A DNA stretch of 64,000 nt from contig CBDFNC010000005.1 in the NCBI GenBank assembly GCA_965249895.1, positions 1,674,001 to 1,738,000 of the forward strand. The letters run 5' to 3'. Under the pieces are notes generated by a model. That model was not told the DNA's origin. It searched no databases and was given only the letters and a program-made list of their open reading frames with translations. Positions within the stretch are counted from its first letter, which is position 1, and every line of letters begins with the position of its first letter. The DNA is from CBDFNC01 sp965249895. GTDB lineage: Bacteria > Pseudomonadota > Gammaproteobacteria > Enterobacterales > CBDFNC01. Shown here piece by piece: positions 63,129 to 64,000 of this stretch. Both the position numbers and the translations under genes were made by a program.

Positions 63129-64000
63129 TTATCGCAAGGCCAACATTAAGCTCTTGTTGCCTTCCAATACATCAAACGTGCTTTCCGCCATCATCACAAA
63201 CTGCTCACGTTCAGATTTTTTCAACGACTGGGCCTGGGGTAATTTAACCGTTCTTGGGTTTTTGTGAACACCATTAACCAGAAACTCATAATGCAGGTGT
63301 GCACCTGTTACTCGTCCCGTAGCGCCTACTTTACCAATCAGGTCACCCTGCTTAACCCGTTGTCCTTTCTTCACATTTCGTTTACTGAGGTGAAGATACT
63401 TAGTGACATAACGTTCGCTGTGTTTAATAAACACATAGTTGCCATTGTACTTGTTATAACTGGACGCGATAACCCTGCCGTTACCCGCGGCTTCCACTGG
63501 CGTTCCCGTGCGTGCAGCATAGTCTATGCCTCGGTGAGCACGAACCTTACCCGTGACCGGGTGACGCCGATTTGGATTAAAGCTGGAGCTAATATATTTA
63601 AAGCTGACGGGGGCACGCAAAAAAGCCTTTCGCATGGCTTTGCCTTGTGGCGTGTAATAGGCGCCATCTGTATAACGAACCGCCTGAAAGGTTTCCCCGG
63701 CATTAACAAACTCAGCGGCAACTATATTGCCGGTACGGACAAATTCACCGTCTGCATACTCTTCTTCATACAACACGGCAAAGCTGTCTCCCTGGCGGAT
63801 ATCCAGGGCAAAATCCACATCCCAGCCAAAGATAGTAGCCAGGTCCATAATTTGCCCCGCTCCCAACCCGGCATTGACACCTGCATTCCAGAAGTTACTG
63901 ACAATATCTGCGCGGGCAAACTTTGTTCGTGTTTCCAGCGTCAGGGTTTCGATATCGGCGTTAAACTTACCCCCAATGCGGGAAATAACCAGTGTTTCAG
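63129..64000 (-). CDS. M23 family cell-wall peptidase, N-terminus outside the window
   Basis: Zinc endopeptidase acting on peptidoglycan cross-links in the periplasm, MepM-like. The frame is open from the right edge of the window to the stop at 63129, giving about 290 residues of a usual 430-480. A region like the OapA/SH3-type N-terminal domain is visible (WDVDFALDIRQGDSFAVLYE). The peptidase domain has the metal ligands in HRGIDYAARTGTP and HLHYEFLVNG, and the loop KVGATGRVTGAHLH. In many Alteromonadales this gene lies directly beside tyrS; here both are on the minus strand, 41 kb apart, with the siderophore island in between. Confidence 0.92.
   Translation of the reverse strand, partial: ETLVISRIGGKFNADIETLTLETRTKFARADIVSNFWNAGVNAGLGAGQIMDLATIFGWDVDFALDIRQGDSFAVLYEEEYADGEFVRTGNIVAAEFVNAGETFQAVRYTDGAYYTPQGKAMRKAFLRAPVSFKYISSSFNPNRRHPVTGKVRAHRGIDYAARTGTPVEAAGNGRVIASSYNKYNGNYVFIKHSERYVTKYLHLSKRNVKKGQRVKQGDLIGKVGATGRVTGAHLHYEFLVNGVHKNPRTVKLPQAQSLKKSEREQFVMMAESTFDVLEGNKSLMLALR

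Noticed and set aside
1..64000. CRISPR arrays, tRNA or rRNA genes
   Set aside because: No regularly spaced repeats, cloverleaf-like segments or rRNA stretches were noticed on reading; a tRNA scan would be needed for certainty.

Overview
The window is a stretch of a gammaproteobacterial chromosome, most like a marine Alteromonadales. The reasons are the thrL-thrABC / yjtD / arcA neighbourhood also found in enterics, a full-length ArcB with HPt domain, gltBD near arcB, and the tyrS-M23 peptidase neighbourhood. The genus cannot be fixed from sequence alone. Annotation rests on reading translated frames and motifs; no database search was run.

Positions 1-24,100 are housekeeping. On the minus strand lie thrC (cut by the window start), thrB and thrA, preceded by a thr leader peptide and attenuator, then the RNA methyltransferase yjtD. 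Next come a small outer-membrane barrel protein, a DUF3293-like protein, and convergent arcA and arcB. These are followed by folE2, a three-PAS diguanylate cyclase, gltB and gltD (with a tandemly repeated gltB-gltD junction), tyrS, and the mtnN - cobD-like - periplasmic rhodanese operon.

Positions 24,100-27,000 are a decayed border: a truncated GNAT gene, an intact but AT-rich hexapeptide acetyltransferase, a frameshifted two-domain sulfurtransferase and a broken IS6-family transposase.

Positions 27,000-62,860 are a siderophore island of the yersiniabactin/pyochelin/micacocidin kind. It holds a FyuA-like TonB receptor, the wreck of an FptX/RhtX-like permease, a YbtP/YbtQ-like ABC pair, a small coupled protein of unknown role, and a terminal NRPS module (Cy-A-MT-PCP-TE). 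Divergently transcribed from these are a giant FAAL-ACP-KS-AT-KR-ACP-Cy-A(MT-like)-PCP-Cy-PCP synthase, a PKS (KS-MT-KR-ACP-ACP-degenerate Cy, with no AT), a thiazolinyl imide reductase and a methyltransferase fused to two type II thioesterases. No salicylate synthase or salicyl-AMP ligase is present. The FAAL plus iterative-type PKS points instead to an alkyl-salicylate starter made from a fatty acid, as in micacocidin. Fur-like boxes lie in the divergent promoter and before the receptor gene.

The most striking observation is that the giant synthase gene is cut in two by a 25-bp tandem duplication. Removing one copy restores a single reading frame of 4,205 codons. With the dead permease, this suggests a pathway that is switched off, reversibly interrupted, or decaying. 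The window ends in an M23 peptidase gene cut by the right edge.
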